Positions 1-11,132 of a DNA stretch of 64,000 nucleotides are shown in pieces (within the stretch, counting starts at the first letter, position 1; each line of letters opens with the position of its first letter). The stretch comes from Cyanophora paradoxa (Eukaryota; Glaucocystophyceae; Cyanophorales; Cyanophoraceae), in NCBI GenBank assembly GCA_004431415.1, contig QPMI01000542.1, positions 310,001 to 374,000 on the forward strand, given 5' to 3'. Under the pieces are notes generated by a model. The model was not told the origin of the DNA, made no database searches, and worked only from the letters and a program-made list of their open reading frames with translations. The position numbers and the translations under genes are program-made.

Positions 1-205
1 GCTGGCCCGCACTGCCCGCAGTGCGATCGCCGGTACCGCCAGGCGCCGCGAGCCTCGCGATCGGAGGCCGGGGCCGCCGGGCGGCGGGCGCCGGCGGCGC
101 GGCCAGCGCCGCCGCGCGGCCGCGCGGCCCGCGCCCGAGCGCCGCGGCGCCCGGCCGCCGCCAGCTGCAGCCCGGCGCCGCGCCGCCGGCGCCCGCCGCG
201 CTCCC

Positions 206-456
206 GAGTCCCGAGTCCTGATCGCGACTCGCCGACAGTCGGCGAGTCCCGAGTCCCGGAGTCCCGAGTCTCCCGACCGTCGGACTCCCGACTCCCGACT
301 CCCGAGTCCCGAGTCCCGACTCCCGAGTCCCGACTCCCGAGTCCCGAGTCCCGACTCGGCGACTCCCGAGCCTCGGAGTCCCGACTCCCGACTCCCGACT
401 CCCGGAGTCCGGCGAGTCCCGACTTCCGCGCCCGAGTCGGCCCGACTCGGCGAGTC
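206..456. repeat. GANTC-dense short-repeat array, copy 1
   Basis: This tract is built almost wholly of GAGTCCC and GACTCCC heptamers in irregular order. I count 28 GANTC sites in 251 bp, against about one expected by chance. GAGTC and GACTC are reverse complements, so the tract can fold on itself at many registers. It lies about 0.6-0.8 kb upstream of the signal-sequence exon, after 200 bp of nearly pure GC. No function can be assigned; it could be promoter-proximal repeat or a methylation-target cluster. Confidence 0.85.
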
Positions 457-559
457 CGACTTCGACCCGGGCCCTGATCGGAGGCGCCGTGCCGACTCAC
501 AGGGATCCGGACTCCGGATCCGGAGTCGGCTCATCAGCCTGGCAGACTCCTCGGCTCTG

Positions 560-880
560 CTGCGCTCTACTAGGCTACTCTGGCTACTACTACTAGGCTG
601 CTCTGCTGCTGCCAGCATCCTGCTGGTCCCTGGGAGGCTGGGAGCCTGGGACTCCCTGCAGCGGCTGGTCCGTGGCGACTCCGAGCAGCTGCAGGCTGTA
701 CTGCAGGCTGCAGCAGGCGTCTGCAGCTGCCCTGGGCGACACTGTGACAGCTGGTAGGATCCGGAGGCGCGAGTCGGCGCATGCACTGCAGCAGGCATCG
801 GCAGCTGCCCTGGGCCTGTTCCTAGGCCTGGGCCGCCGCCTGGCCCAGCAGCTGCAGACTGCAGTCACTGAGTGTTTCGA
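560..880. repeat. CTGCAG/CAGCTG-rich tract, copy 1
   Basis: The tract is dominated by overlapping CTGCAG, CAGCTG and GCAGCAGG words. Two near-identical stretches of about 28 bp lie around 711-742 and 788-815. Equivalent tracts occur in every unit, for example from about 16,314, 29,690, 37,250 and 44,805. Open frames across it are compositional and I do not call a gene here. Confidence 0.6.
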
Positions 881-1009
881 GTCAACTTTCGACTGTCTGT
901 GGAGCTCCTGCAGCTGGAGATCTAGACGCGAACATCTATATATATAGGTCTGCAGTACTAGTTAGCTAGCCATAGATCTATAGCTATAGCTAGGCCCAGC
1001 AGCTTCGAA

Positions 1010-1085
1010 TTCGCAGCATCCATATGCATGCGCAAATGTGCAGCCTTGAATGCAGCTACGCATGCATATGCATGCATATGGCGCC
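1010..1085. repeat. Palindrome cluster (GCATGC/CATATG) before the first exon
   Basis: Self-complementary hexamers such as GCATGC, CATATG and ATGCAT follow one another with few bases between. A TA-rich run of TAGCTATAGCTAG type precedes them at about 955-995. The same cluster occurs in all five units just before or over the putative start codons, so it makes the true translation start hard to place. Confidence 0.6.
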
Positions 1086-4000
1086 GGCCTGCAGCCGCAG
1101 CTGCCCGCGGCGGGCGGGCAGAGTCCGCGGCCGCGCGCGCCTGTGCACGCGAAGGCAAGGGCCCCGCGGCCGGCGCCGGCACTGGCGCCAGTCGCAGGTC
1201 GCCTCGCGACCGGCGAGATCTAGATCTGGAGCTCGACCGCCGGCAGCGGCCGTCGGGGGCGGCCGCCGTAGGTCTCGGCGCATGCGCGCTGCTGGCCCTC
1301 CAGCTCGGGCTGCTGACCGTGGCGCTCCTGCCTGCGGCTTCGGCAATATCCATCAACGCCTCGTCAATCGTGCTGGCCCCGCCTTCCCGGCCGCCCACTG
1401 GCTTTGAGACCGCGGAAACGTACTACGCCTCTGTTCAGGTACGCAATTGCAATTTGGCAAATGCTGTCCCATTGTCATTTAAATTTGCGAATAAGTCCGA
1501 TACACGTGCCGGTACTTTAAGCACAATTTTGGTTCGCGCTCATCTTACATAAGACTTAATTGCATCTCCCCACACTATATATAGCTATTTTCAGGCCGGG
1601 AGTGTGCACGTGGACCGAACCCTTAGTCACACACGCGGCTAATGACGCCGTCGCAGCGCGTGTACGCCGCTTCGACGGACCCCACAACGAAGCTCGTCTT
1701 CGGCCGCAAGAGTCCGTCTGGGCCGCCGGGCCGCCGCCCGCGCCCTAGGCCTCCCTCCGGCTTCGAGCTGATCATGAGCCACCACCGGTACCGGCGCCGT
1801 TGCGCAGGCGAGCTGTGGCTGGTGGTCGACGTCGATGACCCTCCGGGATCGATGAGGGCGAGTTCTCCTGTCAGGCCTCCGCCTCCACACCTGCAGCGTC
1901 GACGAGGGTGCGAAACAATAAATTCCGCCTTTCTTATGGCTGACCAAGACTTTCCCATGGGCCACCCTTTCCGTGGCACAGCGGCCATGCTGGCCCAGCC
2001 GGCTGCAGCCCTTACATCGTCGTGAGCGCTCCGAGCACCAACGTCACCTTCCGCGTCCCCACGTGCCCCGGTATCCGAATCCCATCCCGAAACCATCGTC
2101 TGCTTCGAATTCATTGTTATATTTTTATAAAGAACTCCAGCTTCAAGCTATTTTTTATAAGACTCTTGTTTGACGCTTGACATTTACACGCGGCGCGGCA
2201 GGGCGCAGACGCCGTGGGCGTCCCACCACGCGACCTCGCGCCTCTACTTCCGCCACGTCGTCAACGACGAGGACCCCGTCCTCGAGCCCTCCGCGCCCCG
2301 ATCGTGTCAGCGGCCTTCAGCTTCCAATTTAAATTCGTCTCTTCGTGTGATTCGGAGCGTGCAGGAACCTCGCAAACTGCAACTACATCACGACAGCTTT
2401 CGGGATACTGGAGGTGCGATGCTCCGATCCGTTTCTTCTAAGAGTCTTAAGCTCGAGCTCGAACCAACTCGTTTTCGCTGATCGCAAATCCCGCTTTTCG
2501 AAATCGGCAGTACATCACGCTCGACAACGCGACGCACGCGCCCAGCGGGTACTTCGAGGTCGAGCCCGACCCCTCCAACCCACTCAATGCAGACCCCGTC
2601 GTCGACACGGTGCGCCATTCAGTCCTTTTGAGTCCAGCAATATGTCTTATTCCGCTTTGCTTGCAGTCGAAGCGCATCAAGCTCGACCCGGAGCTAGAGC
2701 CCGTGTCTCTGCAGCTGGTCCATGTCGATGTTAAATCAAACGTCTGCCGCTTCTGCGCTGATTCCGGTCTCATCCTGCAGATCGGGGCTGAGCCTGGCTC
2801 GACCCTTTCCGTCAATGACGTCATGTGGGTGGCGATCACTTTCGACGGGGTCATCGTGCGCCCGAAATTGAACCGCGACTCTGTCTTCCCGGACACGTAA
2901 AATTTCCTCTCGAAATAATCCTAATCATAACCCTGCACACCACAGGACGACCCTCTTCCGCCGAACTGTTCCATTGCTGTCAACCTGTGCGCTGCCGCAT
3001 GCGCATATGCATGCTCAGCCGTTTGAATACCATTATATTCAAACTAATCTCTTGTTCGAGCTTCGAGCTGCTGCCGACGTTGTTTTCACTTCTGCTTAAG
3101 CTTATTCAACCCCCCCGGCTCGACAGCAATTTCCGGACCATTGAAGACTGGCAGGCAGTCTCGCGCGATGATGCGCTCGCGGGAATGGGCGGTGCGGGCC
3201 ACGCCACAATCAGCGATCACACACTCGTCTACCGTCACACGTACGCGTGCAGCTTGATGCTTGTTTCGCATGCGCATGGGTCTCCGAGCGCTAAACGATC
3301 ACGGCATGCGCAGGGTTCTGAAGGGTGAGAACTCGAGGGCGATTGCGGTGAGGAGCCCCGTAACACAGGGCCTCATCATCTCGAACGATTGCTCCTCGAA
3401 GTGCGGCTTGCGCCGAGGCGGAATGCGTGCTCCCTCTCAGAGTCTCTGCAGGGGGATGCGATTCGCGTCCGCGAAAGCAGGAGCAAAGCGGACCGTGAGC
3501 CTCGCAGGTGCATTCGAGAGAAGGGGCGCCGGGCGCGTGTCTAAGCTGGGCTCAAATCTCCCTGCAGACCTCGTCTTCTCGCCATGCAAGCGGTCCTTGA
3601 CCTCGCCGAGCGGCTGCGAGCCCGGAGTGACCTCCGTCGGCGTTGACACCCTCCGTGCGCCAACGCCCCCGACCGGGATCTCAATTGAAAGCCACATGAG
3701 TAGCTCCAGAAATTAATCTGAGCGGTGTTTTGCGGCAGCCCCGCGGATGGTCGGCGTCAGCACACGCAAGGACCCGAAGTCGGTGTTCTACAGCGGCGAC
3801 GCTATCGATATTGGTAGGCATATCACTAATCGTATAACAGCTGGCTTCTGTCACTGACCACATTTATGTGTGCGCAGCGGTTCTTTTCACCAAGCCCGTG
3901 ATTTTTGTGGTTTCTCCCGACAATGGCGTCAATCCCTTCGGTCTGCCTGCGTTGCCCTGCGTAGAAATATCCGAACAAGCGTTTGTACATGGGTCGCTCA

Positions 4001-5911
4001 ACTGGCTCTCCGGATCCTTCGCGCAGCCGTGGGGCGGCCTTACCTCGACCTGAACTCCGGCGGCGAGGCCTCTTTCGTCGGATACTTCCCGAACGACAAT
4101 TCCACCCTTCTCTTCCGCTACCTAGTTGCGGTTCGTCGCTCAGGATCGCACAGCTCAGTTGCCGGAATGCTTCTGCTAAATCTGCAGCCGCTGATCCTCG
4201 GAGAGCAGTCTGGCGAGACGACGGACGGGAAGCCCCTTGAGGTCGTCAAGTTCGAAACAAACGGCGCCGTCGTTACGTCGGCCAACGGCCTGGACAGTGC
4301 GCCGTGCAATCGCAAAGGCTTTTGACCTCGCTCAAGAAAGCTTATCGCATTCTTTCGCGTCTCAGTTGTCGCGAACGAAGAGGTGCTGAAGGCGGTTAAG
4401 GATGCGAACAGCGGCCTGTCAGCCGCTGGCCTCATTGTTCAGCGCTCCAGCACTGCGCGCCGGGTACGATCTGTACATGGTTTAAAAACGCATTTCTCAT
4501 TTGAGAGGCAACGATCGATTTTGCGAGCGCAGCTCGAGGTATTCGGCGCTGTCGGCGGGGGCCGTGATGTCTTCTCGCTCCACTCGGTCATTTACATTAT
4601 TCTTACCTTCGACGACGTGGTGCGGCGCGTTTGTGATGAATTGCTGCACAGCTGCAGGCGGGCTCACAGTGTTTTCTCGTAATTTGCACAGGTCTTCCAG
4701 CGCCCGAAGGACAACAACTCCGCCGCCCTCGACGCCTGCCGGCCGACGCTGCGCACTAACTTCGGAACTTTGGAGTTCCTCCCGCGCGAGGAGTTCAACG
4801 CTATTGTCCAGGTGCTATTTTGCGCTTGACGTCGCCTGAACGCGTACGTGCCTGAACGCTTCGCAGGGCAACGTGGCAGGCCGCCAGCAGATCGTATTTC
4901 GCCGTTCAGTGGAAGTGCGCGAAATCATATGCGACCGGACGCCGTGTTCGTGCATACGAAGCCGCCTCTGACAGCGACGCAGCCCGAGGACGGGCTGTAC
5001 GAGAGCATCGAGATCGAGAAGCCGTACGACACTGCGGTCAACGCCACCGGCTGCAGCCCCGCCGCGAGTGCGCGCGCGTGGCTCTGCATGCGCATTTTAA
5101 TTTGTGAAACCGATCTGCTTTCGACTCTGTTAATTCTCCAATGCAATTCTCCTGTTAATATATTCTGTTTCAATGTTTCTTGAACAGCGGGCATGGTTGT
5201 ACCGGTGGCGCTCTCGAAGATCGCGGGCTTCTACCCGCTGGAGAATCAAAACAACCCCTTTGAGGCATGGGTGAAGGTGCGTGAGCAAAGCGCTCGCATA
5301 TCTGAATATCTGCATATCTGCATCTGCTGTCTAATTTCCAAGCTAGATCGATACCTTTTCGGCCAGCATCGTCGGAGTTGCCGCAAAGGTAATTGGTCTT
5401 GTTTAATGATTATTCGATCCCCCAGCTGCAGTCTATCGGTTTTGAGATTCTTCCAGTTCTCGAACATCACTGTGGGCCTCGCTCCCGGTCGCATAGGGGT
5501 ACGTATACGTTCTCGAGACGAGCTCGCGAGCATCGCCACCCGTGCATCCGACAACACCGCGCGCGCCGCAGGACGTCGATATCCTCGTCACATTTTCGAA
5601 ACCGGTGGACTACCAAATCCTCGTGCGACCACAAACTTGCAGCCAAAATCGATACCGAATTCGTCTTCGTGGCTCACGCGCACGCGGCCGCGGCGCGCGC
5701 GCAGCTGGACCCGCTGAACGTGCAGGACGCGGCGAAGACGCGGGAGGCACGCCTGTACGGCACGCCGCGCATCGCCCTCAACACGCTCGCCTACGCGTAC
5801 CTCCTCGGCTACGCCAACCCGGACATTCCCGGCCAGCTTGATCCATTACGCACTCCAAGAGCAGTGTTCGTCATGAACATGATGATCATGAACATGATTT
5901 GCATGACATGA
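1028..5911 (+). pseudogene. Channel-less ectodomain copy 1 of the pLGIC gene
   Basis: This is a truncated copy of the gene that is complete at 45,263-53,350. It keeps the hydrophobic signal segment (about 1,280-1,345, ending in LLPAASA) and the ectodomain exons up to the one reading YLLGYANPD (around 5,820). It has no channel domain and no membrane helices of the pore. After ANPD the frame runs into foreign sequence and stops at 5,911, giving a tail with several Met-Asn repeats. Exon borders match the intact copy, for example exon 1 ending at 1,438 and exon 2 starting after the acceptor at 1,656. The upstream Met is uncertain: ATGs at 1,024 and 1,028 are in different frames, and a C-run near 1,108 decides which reaches the signal peptide. 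If expressed, the product would be a secreted or N-anchored ectodomain. It may equally be a dead fragment. Confidence 0.7.
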
Positions 5912-7068
5912 CATCGGCGGTTTGCACTCAACCTGCGCATTTTACATTTTACGAAATACCATAAATATCCAGAAGGGTGTAGATGGGGGTTTTCGAGGGT
6001 GGCGGAGACGATGGGCGTGTTTCTGCGGCCAGCCAATTAAAGCCTGAACCGGTATTCAAGATTCGCAGTAACGGGGGCCCCATATTGCTCCCAGCATCAT
6101 TCCGCCCCACCCATTCGCAGGCAGCTTCCACCACTCCGAATATAAGTCATTCAGATGCTATTAAGAGATACTGCATGCTTGGAAGCCCGCTCGGAGTTCG
6201 AACCACGAGCCCCGCACCCTCGAGCCCTTGGCCCCCGCGTGCTCAGTTTGCAGACGAGCTGGCCTCGTTCATATCGATGCTATAAGTTATATATAATTAG
6301 CTGCAGGAAGGCACACTACCTACAACTAAAACTGTAATATTGATAAATTCGGACGTCGATACATACGCCATACATGTCCAGCCGAAATTCTAGCGGAGCA
6401 CAGCGAACGATTGGCGCGAAACTGAGCACGTCAGAAGTGCAGTTTAGAGCAATCTAGAGCAGGGAAATTTTTGGTTTCGCGCCAATGTCTCGCCGTGCAG
6501 AAGTTGGCCTCGGGGGTCGCTGCGCCCCGGCCCCTCTTCAGCCCTCGACAGCGCAAGGCAGCTCAAGGCCCGCCCAGGCCCCCCGCTCCCCCAACTGCCC
6601 TTCCCGGGACTCGAACGCTGGAGCAATAAGACGCCGGCCGGGCGCGCTGCTAGCTCGGCTAGCTCGCCGCGAAACTGGCCTTTTCCTCGTCGCCTTTGTA
6701 TGGCCATACATCTAGGAAAATTTCGTACCGGATCCGCACGAAACTGAGCCTTATTCTAGCATCAAGATGCATATTAGCTAGTATTAAACGCTTCAGTTTC
6801 TCGCCAATCGCTTCCCATTATTTTATCCAGCCAAATCGACCAGATACTCTAGATCGATATCTCCGCGAAGTCTCCAGCCAAGGCGCGGAGACTTGCTGGA
6901 GAGTGGCTCTATACAAGTCTCCAAAGAGTCTCCAAGCGGATATTAGCTGGAGACTACAGCTCAGGAAATACTCCATCTAGTCTCCTGAAGCCCCAAAAAT
7001 GCGTTAGTCTCCAGCTAGTCTCAGTCTATTCTCCAGCTGATCTCCCGGGACCCCCCCCTCCACTAGTG
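5871..7068 (+). mobile_element. Orphan right end of CACTA element, copy 1
   Basis: This matches the last ~1.2 kb of the complete elements (14,030-15,230 and 27,405-28,601). It ends with the 41-bp inverted repeat whose outer edge is CACTAGTG at 7,068, followed by GAG. Repeated TGGAGACT-like words in both orientations fill 6,865-7,045, as is typical of the subterminal region of CACTA elements. No matching left end lies upstream: the block is joined directly to the truncated gene exon at about 5,870. Confidence 0.8.
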
Positions 7069-7279
7069 GAGCCCGGGGATATCGATCCGCGAGCCGCTAA
7101 CGGGACCCGGAGTCGCCTTCCTTAAGCTTGAGGCCGGCTTCTTTGAATTCGCGCTTCCATGCTGCCCGCTGCCCGTTTTCCTTGACCGTACGCGTCGGAC
7201 ATCTGCCTCGGGCAGGCTTCCTTGCGACGTCTTAGAATCCGCGCTGCCCGCTTACGGCATCGTTTTTCGCGATCGGCAG

Positions 7280-8960
7280 GCTTCGCGATCTGGGCCAACA
7301 TCGCCGCCGAGGACGCCGCCGGCAAGGTCCTCGTCATATGGTTCGTATTTACTTTAATTTACTGTTACTTATAATTACTAACGAAACGAAGCCAATTTAA
7401 TTGCTTCACTTAATTAATTACTCAATCCTCAAAGCTTAAATCCTAGTTTGCTTGGGCCTCCTTTCGATACGGACTCGGGATCCGGCGCACCTCGAGCTCC
7501 GGGGGGATCCCTTCGATTAGGAAATTCCTGATCCGCCTCTCTGTTTTGCGCGCGCAGGATGATCATTTCCACGTGCGCGCCCCCTTCGTTACCCGCTTTT
7601 CGAGTCTTGCCAGACCCTCATGACCAGATATAACTTCAATTTTCGCGCAGTTTCGCGCTCAGCGGGTTCGAGCACGTGGTGGCTAACGTGCGCACTCTTC
7701 TAACCATTTCCCTTTTATGCAGATCCCCAAATTAAACTTGAAAGCTGATCGCATGCGCAGATGTACACGCTGCCGCTGGGGTACTGGCTCGGGGCCCCCG
7801 TCTCCTGGAACGACGTGAGTGCCTTGCCGTCCCCCCCCCCCCCCCCCCCCCGTCTTTCCCCTTCCCTTCGACCCCCCCCCCCCCCACACTCCCTCCCCCT
7901 CCCTTCTCCCCTTCTTCCAAGCTATATCCTCCTGTCCTGAGACGTTAACGCGTGGACAGATCTTCAGGAACCTGGGGATCGTGACGGTGGGGAACTACGT
8001 GGGCGGGGGTATCATGGTCGGCGCCGTCATGTTCCTGGGCGTGGGGTACCACCCCAAGCACAAGGCGCGCCCTCGTTTCTCGAGAAGCCGTACCCTTTAA
8101 ATTCCTTTCTAACCAAGCTTGCGGGCAGGAGGAGGAGGGGGAGGGGGAGGGGCCGGCCCACGGGGTGGTCCCGGGGGCCAAGAAGCGCGTGACGAATCAC
8201 GCGAGCACCGCCGCCGAGCTCGTATACGACGTCCGTTCTTTTCGAATCATGATCATTGATTTATGCTGTAAAACACCTAACATGGAATCTTAATGAACCT
8301 CTTGCATCTTAAATGAACCTAAAACTCTTTGAATGGAGGCTTTATAACTCTGGACTCCTTGAATGAACCCTTTTGCCTTTTGAATTTCATGGTTCCTGAA
8401 GCTGATCGCGAAGCGGGGCGCAGCACCGCGGGGGCTGGTTCCACTGGGCGCCAGGCGCCGGGCGCGTCGCGTCGCGACGCTGGTGGCGGTCCGCCTCTTT
8501 CTATATATGGCCTACAGCGCTCCGCTAATTATAATATAACTCCCCAATTTCGAATTCGAAGGCGGAGGAGGGGAGGGCGGGCCGCGCGACCGCGCACCGG
8601 GAGGACGCCGGCTCGCGATCGGACGACGCGAGTCCCGCCTCGAGGAAGGGCGCCGGCCGCGATCGCGACGATCGCGACGCGGACGGCGCGGCGGCGGCCG
8701 GGGCCGGGCTCCCCGGGGCCGTCCCGAGCGCCTTCACGGTACCCGTCGTGGCGGTCTCGGTGCGAGCTCTCGCTTCTCCCGATCTTGAGTTCGCTCTTGT
8801 TCTGACTCTGAGCGCGCGACAGCTGCAGCAACCGGCCCGGGGCGTGCGGGCCGAGCCCGGGCTTCTCCCCCCCTCCTCCAAGGCGGGGTCCTTCGGCCCC
8901 CAGCGCGTCGCGTTTGGCGACCCGTCGCCGGCGCTAGAGAAGGAGCTCGGAGATCTCTAG
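7280..8960 (+). pseudogene. 3' part of a formate/nitrite transporter (FNT family) gene
   Basis: Spliced exons read through the last membrane segments of an FNT channel. The first exon, 7,280-7,340, gives FAIWANIAAEDAAGKVLVIW. The next pieces give FALSGFEHVVAN (7,651-7,687), MYTLPLGYWLGAPVSWND (7,761-7,814) and NLGIVTVGNYVGGGIMVG (7,960-8,064). GFEHxVANM and NLxxVTxGNxxGG are hallmark FNT motifs near the C-terminal end of the pore. A 15-bp exon at 7,558-7,572 is needed to keep frame and is tentative. One intron seems to begin with GC at 8,065. An acidic exon at 8,129-8,230 and a hydrophilic tail ending in LEKELGDL (stop 8,958-8,960) follow. The first four helices are absent because repeat-unit DNA abuts at about 7,098, so the gene is 5'-truncated. 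FNT proteins carry formate, nitrite or similar small anions; algal members include NAR1 nitrite transporters. Confidence 0.8.
7831..7885. repeat. Two long poly-C runs in an FNT intron
   Basis: Runs of 21 and 14 consecutive C lie in the pyrimidine-rich intron between two FNT exons. Run lengths are likely to be unreliable in this assembly. G-quadruplex formation on the opposite strand is possible. Confidence 0.8.
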
Positions 8961-10130
8961 GACGGTTGATATAAGGGCAAGCGCAAGTTAAGGGATTTCA
9001 GAGCCGCGTGCCGGCCGTCATTTGACGGCTCTCGAATTTCCTCTTGATTTTCAAGACGCGCTATCGAGCTGCCCGGCGTTGATTATTGGTTAGAACGACG
9101 TACACATGCACAATATTTCCGCGGTATTTTTGTATGCAAGCGTCCCTACACTGTCTCAGAGTCTTGTTCTTCGCTTGTGCATCTTGTCCAGTATACGTAG
9201 GGATGCCTTTCATGCGCCGCGGCGCTTGGTCTGATTTCGAATTCCTATATTTAATATATATAGTCATAGTTTCAAAGTGAAGCCTCGCATTCGCAGCCAT
9301 GGCCATTTTCTACATTCGCAGCCATGGCCGTTTCCTCCATTTCCGCAGCCATTTCCTGCTAAAGATCCGTGTACACGTTAAACGTTTCGATCGCATCTTA
9401 GAAATCCTTCAGAGGATTTAAGATCAGCTCCTTTCGCAGGAGATTGCGTCGATGCAATGGAGCTCATTGTAGCTATTGCCAGTATACGTAGACGTAGATG
9501 TACAGTACCATTCGGGAATTTCCTGGGTCTATAGCTATAGCTAGTTGGTTTCTGTAGCCAGATTTCTAGATTTGATTCGTCGGTAGATGCGCCCGTTCCC
9601 GGAGTCCCCTCGGTGTCAAGAGTCGCTCGAATCTTGCAATTGCGTCAATTGCAATCTGATCAATTTGAAGCAGTGTTGGCCAGCCCCTCTCAGAGTCTGA
9701 ATATCTTTTGCGTGGGAGATAATCACAAGAAATCATTCGACTTCGAATCCAAAACATGTGCAGATCTAGAGTACGCGCAGCCTCAGACAGGACTTGGAAG
9801 GCGCTCCGTTGTTCCAACCCGCCTTTGAATTTCCCGTCGGTCCGATCCAGCCCTGGAGCTGCGCGTATGCGCATGCATGCATTTCATCGTATGGTCGAGC
9901 TCCCGGAGTCGGGGACTCCGGGAGGCCAGGCCAAGGCCTCGCGATCGCGGCCGCATCGCGGCTGAAATTCGAGTCCCGAGAGTCGCGCGCGTGACCGCCA
10001 CGAGGGCAAGTCCAAGGCCTTGGCCTTGGCATTAATATTGGCATTGGTCCCGAAACCACCACGTGCACCGCTGCACGCGTACGGCCGGGGTCGACGTTCC
10101 GATTCCGACTCGCGATCGCGCTCGGCCGAG
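8961..10130. other. Flank between FNT 3' end and CACTA element, copy 1
   Basis: I find no convincing gene here. It holds three imperfect copies of a ~25-bp CGCAGCCATGGCC-type repeat at 9,288-9,355 and several TA-rich palindromes near 9,530. An open frame of about 100 codons at 9,566-9,874 has no recognisable motif. Its last three bases, GAG, are the target-site copy abutting the transposon. The block recurs as 22,296-23,500. Confidence 0.6.
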
Positions 10131-10171
10131 CACTAGTGGAGGGGGGGGTCCCGGGAGATCAGCTGGAGAAT
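10131..10171 (+). repeat. Left terminal inverted repeat of CACTA copy 1
   Basis: A 41-bp sequence beginning CACTAGTGGAGG and ending GCTGGAGAAT. It is the exact reverse complement of 15,190-15,230. Confidence 0.9.
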
Positions 10172-10579
10172 ATGAAATCCAATCTCTAATCTCCATTTCC
10201 GGACTATAGAGGATTTCTGGAGATTAACACGAGACTACCTGGAGATTAAAACCGAGACTAGCCGGAGACTAGATGTGCATGCATGTGCAGACTTCCCGGA
10301 GATTAGAAACCTTAGCTATAGAGACTTTCGGGAGAGTTCTTGCCCGCCCCGCAGAACCACAGGAGACTTTCCGGAGACTTCATGGTACGCCCAGGCAGAT
10401 TTTCTGGAGATTAAACAAAATGCAGATAGCTATATATATATAGCTAATATAGCTATCTAGCTGCGCTGCAGCGATAGCTAGCAATCTAGCTACAGCTTTC
10501 TAGCTACGGCTACTTCTCTTGAAGGGAAGCGACGAGATCGGCCCCGGCCCGTGTGAGCTAGGTGTGAACTTGCCGAGGA

Positions 10580-11132
10580 GTCGCGCCCACGCTGCAGAGC
10601 TCGAGGCAGGCAAAGATCTGGGGCCGCGAGTCAGAAAGGGCGAGCGGGCGAGCGTCCGACCGGGAGGACCGCGTACCTTCATCGAGGATCGTGAGGCGAA
10701 GTCGCGCTCACGCTGCACGCCTCGACGCAGGCGAAGATCTGGGGCCGCGAGTCAGCAAGCGCGAGCGGGCCTCGGCGGGGATCGGGCGGCGGCGAGCGTC
10801 CGGCCGGGAGGAGCGCATACCTTCATCGAGGATCGCGAGGCGAAGTCGCGCTCACGCTGCACGCCTCGACGCAGGCGAAGATCTGGGGCCGCGAGTCAGC
10901 AAGCGCGAGCGGGCCTCGGCGGGGATCGGGCAGCGGCGAGCGTCCGGCCGGGAGGAGCGCATACCTTCATCGAGGATCGCGAGGCGAAGTCGCGCCCACG
11001 CTGCACGCCTCGACGCAGGCGAAGATCTGGGGCCGCGAGTCAGCAAGCGCGAGCGGGCCTCGGCGGGGATCGGGCGGCGGCGAGCGTCCGGTCGGGAGGA
11101 ACGCGTACCTTCATCGAGGATCGCGAGGCGAA
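10580..11132. repeat. 144-bp tandem array inside CACTA copy 1
   Basis: Three units of exactly 144 bp start at 10,701, 10,845 and 10,989, preceded by a 121-bp unit at 10,580 that lacks 23 bp. Because 144 is a multiple of three, long frames stay open across the array in at least two plus-strand frames (one of about 250 codons, 10,519-11,274). Their translations are arginine- and alanine-rich repeats and look like by-products of composition, so I do not call a protein. Confidence 0.9.

Noticed and set aside
6178-6620. Possible tRNA genes: GAGTTCGAACC at about 6,194 and GGACTCGAACG at about 6,606 resemble the T-loop box.
   Set aside because: No matching acceptor stem, D arm or anticodon arm could be folded around either site on either strand.
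10580-11132. CRISPR-like array.
   Set aside because: The 144-bp units repeat along their whole length with no spacers, and they lie inside a eukaryotic transposon.
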